A stretch of 64,000 nt of DNA. It comes from Photobacterium sanguinicancri (GTDB lineage: Bacteria; Pseudomonadota; Gammaproteobacteria; Enterobacterales; Vibrionaceae). The stretch is taken from assembly GCF_024346675.1 (NCBI RefSeq), contig NZ_AP024850.1:1798001-1862000 (forward strand). The letters are read 5' to 3'. This document shows, piece by piece, positions 61,705 through 64,000 of the stretch (its first letter is position 1; each line of letters opens with the position of its first letter). Below the pieces are notes generated by a model. It did no database searches. It was given only the letters and a program-made list of their open reading frames with translations, and was not told the origin of the DNA. The translations under genes and the position numbers were made by a program.

Positions 61705-63397
61705 AGATCTCCGTTATGTGGCTGCCGCCGTGCAGCCACAAGATGTGACCCAAAACCACCAAGCCAGCTATGATGCTGGTTTTTTAGGATTCGATTTTTG
61801 CGGTGCGCGTCCTCAACCGATTACGCCACAGCAACTGTGGGAACTAAACCGCGTTAACCGCGATACTGATTTTATCGCCCAACAACAACGTGACCACGTA
61901 ACGAATACGCCGACTTTTAATGCCCAATCGCTCCGCGCAGCGGCGGCACGAAGTGACGAAGACAATAGGCTTGTCCAAGGGCGCAAAAGTCCGACACGAC
62001 TAAAACAGTCAAGAATTGCGCACCGTGTAGGGGTTTTAAACAAGGCTAGGCGAGGTAATACCACGTTAGACAGTGCCGAGGCTTTCTACAATCACGACAC
62101 CTTGTACGCCAGCACAGAGGCGAATGAAGGCAAGGCATTATCCACAGTTCGACTGATGAATCGTGAATGGTCGGGGCAATTTCGTGTTTTGCACCATACC
62201 CAAACCCGACCAAGTGACGCACCCGAGCAACAAAGTGGTGATCGCTACACTGAAAACCTGACTAAACGCGCTGTGACCAAAATTTTTGAGTCGGGCGCGT
62301 ATGTTGCTGCGTGTCATGGCGGGTTCACCACATTTTTGACCCTGACGTTTACCCCTGAACAGCGCAACGCCATATTCAGCAAAGACACCACGCTCGGCAA
62401 AGAAGTATCCCGTTTTTTAGATGGGGCGAAAAAAATGTATCAGCGTGGTTGGCACGGTATCGGCAAAGATGAACAACCGTTTGAGCTAGACGGCATTGAA
62501 AAACCATTTCATTACATGTGGGTGGCAGAATGCCCGGCAAATGATGACGGTGAACCTAACCCGCATGTGCATTTGTTGATGAATTGGAATGTAGAACGTA
62601 ATTACTTTGAAGCGTGGGCAAACCGAATCGAAAGCCTTTGGGGCAATGGGTTCGCGCACCTTGAACATATTAACCAACCCAAAGCAGCAGGTTCTTATTT
62701 AATCAAAGCTGTGGGTTATGCCGCTAAAGGTGAAAATGCAGACCAAGGGTTAATCCGTGGCAACCGTTACAACATCGCCCGCTGTAGTCGTGCGCCAGCA
62801 TGGGATTGTGTTGCCAGTTTTGAAGCCAGCAACATGGCCGCGATTATCAAAGAACTGGGTTACAAGTTAGAACAATGGCGCAAACCCTTAACCCGCCGAT
62901 TAAAGCGCATTGAAAAGCAAAAAGACCAAGCGATTGCCGCCAAGGCCATTGCTAAAAAAGCCAAGAAACCGAAAGAACACCTCAAAAAACTGTCGGCCTT
63001 AATTGCCAGGCTAGAACACCAAGCCAAAGCCGCACGCGACCAAATCAAAAGCCGTGGTGTTCATGCCACAAGTAACAACCTGTTTTGTGTGTCGTTTGAT
63101 GGTGAGCAATCCGAAGAAAAAGCCTACGACTTTCTATTGTGGGCGGCTGGCGCTCGGGGTTGGTCGATGGTGGCCACCGATGCTGATGACGATTACCACA
63201 AAGCGGTTGATGTTGCTCGCGATGCTGCGCAAAGCGAATACGCCGACCACTTTTACCGCTTCAAAGAAAAACGCGCTTACTGGCAAAGCGTTTTACATGA
63301 TCCACTTTCACCACCGATATATTCAGAGGACGAAATCAAAGCCACTGAATCTTATTCAATGATGTTGGTCGAGCAGTACCAACAACTCGCAGCCTAA
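61688..63397 (+). CDS. rolling-circle replication initiator, HUH type
   Basis: About 569 residues, similar in plan to phage replication gene A proteins. HUH metal site PNPHVHLLMNW (His293, His295), preceded by FLTLTFTPEQRNAIF (motif 1-like); active-site segment GSYLIKAVGYAAKGE with Tyr337, Lys340 and Tyr344. The C-terminal part is basic and coiled (KRIEKQKDQAIAAKAIAKKAKKPKEH). It should nick the element's origin and drive ssDNA synthesis. GC-rich codon choice (GCC, CGC) contrasts with the host genes. Start ATG 61688 is preferred over 61670. Host range and virus family are unknown. Confidence 0.8.
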   Translation: MTITNKDLRYVAAAVQPQDVTQNHQASYDAGFLGFDFCGARPQPITPQQLWELNRVNRDTDFIAQQQRDHVTNTPTFNAQSLRAAAARSDEDNRLVQGRKSPTRLKQSRIAHRVGVLNKARRGNTTLDSAEAFYNHDTLYASTEANEGKALSTVRLMNREWSGQFRVLHHTQTRPSDAPEQQSGDRYTENLTKRAVTKIFESGAYVAACHGGFTTFLTLTFTPEQRNAIFSKDTTLGKEVSRFLDGAKKMYQRGWHGIGKDEQPFELDGIEKPFHYMWVAECPANDDGEPNPHVHLLMNWNVERNYFEAWANRIESLWGNGFAHLEHINQPKAAGSYLIKAVGYAAKGENADQGLIRGNRYNIARCSRAPAWDCVASFEASNMAAIIKELGYKLEQWRKPLTRRLKRIEKQKDQAIAAKAIAKKAKKPKEHLKKLSALIARLEHQAKAARDQIKSRGVHATSNNLFCVSFDGEQSEEKAYDFLLWAAGARGWSMVATDADDDYHKAVDVARDAAQSEYADHFYRFKEKRAYWQSVLHDPLSPPIYSEDEIKATESYSMMLVEQYQQLAA

Positions 63398-63411
63398 CAG
63401 TAAGGAACACT

Positions 63412-63585
63412 ATGAGTCAGTTGCAAAAAATCACGGATGAACTTGCTCAAGAAGTCGAGCAGGCCAAAGGCAATATGTTTGCAGGCAAAATCCTCGCGCC
63501 ATTGCGTTTGGTGTTGGTATGGATGCAAGGCGTCAACGACAAGCTAAATGAACTTGAACAACGTAGTGGTGGTTTCAATGGCTAA
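63412..63585 (+). CDS. 57-residue helical phage protein
   Basis: MSQLQKITDELAQEVEQAKGNMFAGKILAPLRLVLVWMQGVNDKLNELEQRSGGFNG: a helical protein with a hydrophobic middle (ILAPLRLVLVWMQ). AAGGA 5 nt before the ATG. Its last codons overlap the next start (ATGGCTAA). Function unknown; single-stranded DNA binding or oligomerisation are possible. Confidence 0.6.
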   Translation: MSQLQKITDELAQEVEQAKGNMFAGKILAPLRLVLVWMQGVNDKLNELEQRSGGFNG

Positions 63586-64000
63586 AACAGACAGCAACGG
63601 TTTTCCAGCACGTAACACCGCCAACCCAACAATTGGCGGCCAACGTTGTGAGTGTGGTGATGTGCGCACGCTGCATCAAGCCAAAGGTAAGCGGGCGAAT
63701 TTCTTGTATTCCGTCTGTGATAACTGCGGCACTGACCAACGCACGGGCGACCCCGTGCAAACCAAATTCAAAGCGCATTACCCAAGCATGGCCGCCTTAC
63801 TGGCAGCCGAACAAGCCACCAAACAAAGTGACCCCGTAACCTTACCCGAAGGCATTGAGGCAAATGGCAACCACCAAGAACCCGAAAGCATCGCTCAAGA
63901 AACACCGCCAGCACTGCAAAAACCAAGCGGTAAAAGCAGCGATAGTGAAGCAACAACAACTACGGTTACAAGCCGAAAACCAAACCAAACAGAAACCGAA
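63578..64000 (+). CDS. zinc-ribbon protein, cut by the window end
   Basis: At least 141 residues, no stop before the window ends. N-terminal zinc ribbon GGQRCECGDVRTLHQAKGKR...VCDNCGTDQ (CxC and CxxC), then a helix (YPSMAALLAAEQATKQ) and a long Thr/Gln/Pro-rich disordered part. The GC-rich base use matches the replication gene. It overlaps the 57-residue ORF by eight bases, so it is in the same operon. Likely a phage regulator or virion component. Confidence 0.65.
   Translation, partial: MAKTDSNGFPARNTANPTIGGQRCECGDVRTLHQAKGKRANFLYSVCDNCGTDQRTGDPVQTKFKAHYPSMAALLAAEQATKQSDPVTLPEGIEANGNHQEPESIAQETPPALQKPSGKSSDSEATTTTVTSRKPNQTETE

Noticed and set aside
1..64000. CRISPR arrays, tRNA and rRNA genes
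   Set aside because: No regularly spaced repeats and no tRNA or rRNA signature was seen by eye; a tRNAscan and CRISPR search would settle it.

Overview
The window looks like a chromosome segment of a Vibrionaceae bacterium, most likely a Photobacterium. The evidence is the gene content (a CCGSCS-motif small protein, a ToxR-like regulator, zapC, matP, rmf, the lonH-fabA pair, and the pepN, DUF2835, NAD-glutamate dehydrogenase, pyrD order), the AT-leaning composition, and the many class-typical operators (PurR, CRP, FabR). Species identity is inference.

Layout. 1-8 kb: small accessory genes (HopJ-family protein, a PhnD-type binding protein with a hybrid histidine kinase broken by a frameshift, CCGSCS peptide, cysteine-cluster protein, glutaredoxin, GST, ClbS-like and YjbR-like proteins). 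8-15 kb: an M28 lipoprotein peptidase, a deacetylase-like and glycosyltransferase-like pair, a POT peptide transporter, a DUF4177-yidD-TM2 cluster, a lipoprotein and ygbA. 15-31 kb: tpm, purT with a PurR box, a DMT transporter, yohJ-yohK-cdd with CRP sites, a ToxR-like regulator, sbcB, a secreted nuclease, two cold-shock genes, a MipA/OmpV protein and pncB. 31-56 kb: a conserved core block running pepN, DUF2835, NAD-GDH, a diguanylate cyclase, pyrD, zapC, a 1.3-kb gene-free stretch, rlmKL, a glutaredoxin-like gene, uup, DUF3466, rmf, fabA, lonH, matP and DUF3634. 55-58.9 kb: PilZ and receiver proteins, small ORFs and rsuA.

The last 5 kb is mobile. Two dif-like XerC/XerD sites (58924-58951 and 59764-59791) bracket a truncated IS1202/ISNCY-type transposase whose IS end stops a few bases from the XerC arm of the second site. 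To the right begins a prophage-like element: a Cro/CI-type repressor, divergent overlapping small early genes, a large HUH-type rolling-circle replication initiator, and a zinc-ribbon protein cut by the window end. Three perfect copies of the MatP site matS (in the clbS-like gene, in pepN, and 2.6 kb after matP), with several one-mismatch copies, place the window in the Ter macrodomain. This agrees with the idea that the prophage sits at the chromosomal dif site. The most interesting content is this layered dif locus. The broken hybrid kinase, the interleaved inverted repeats at 43.7 kb and the triple hairpin at 24.0 kb also merit a look.
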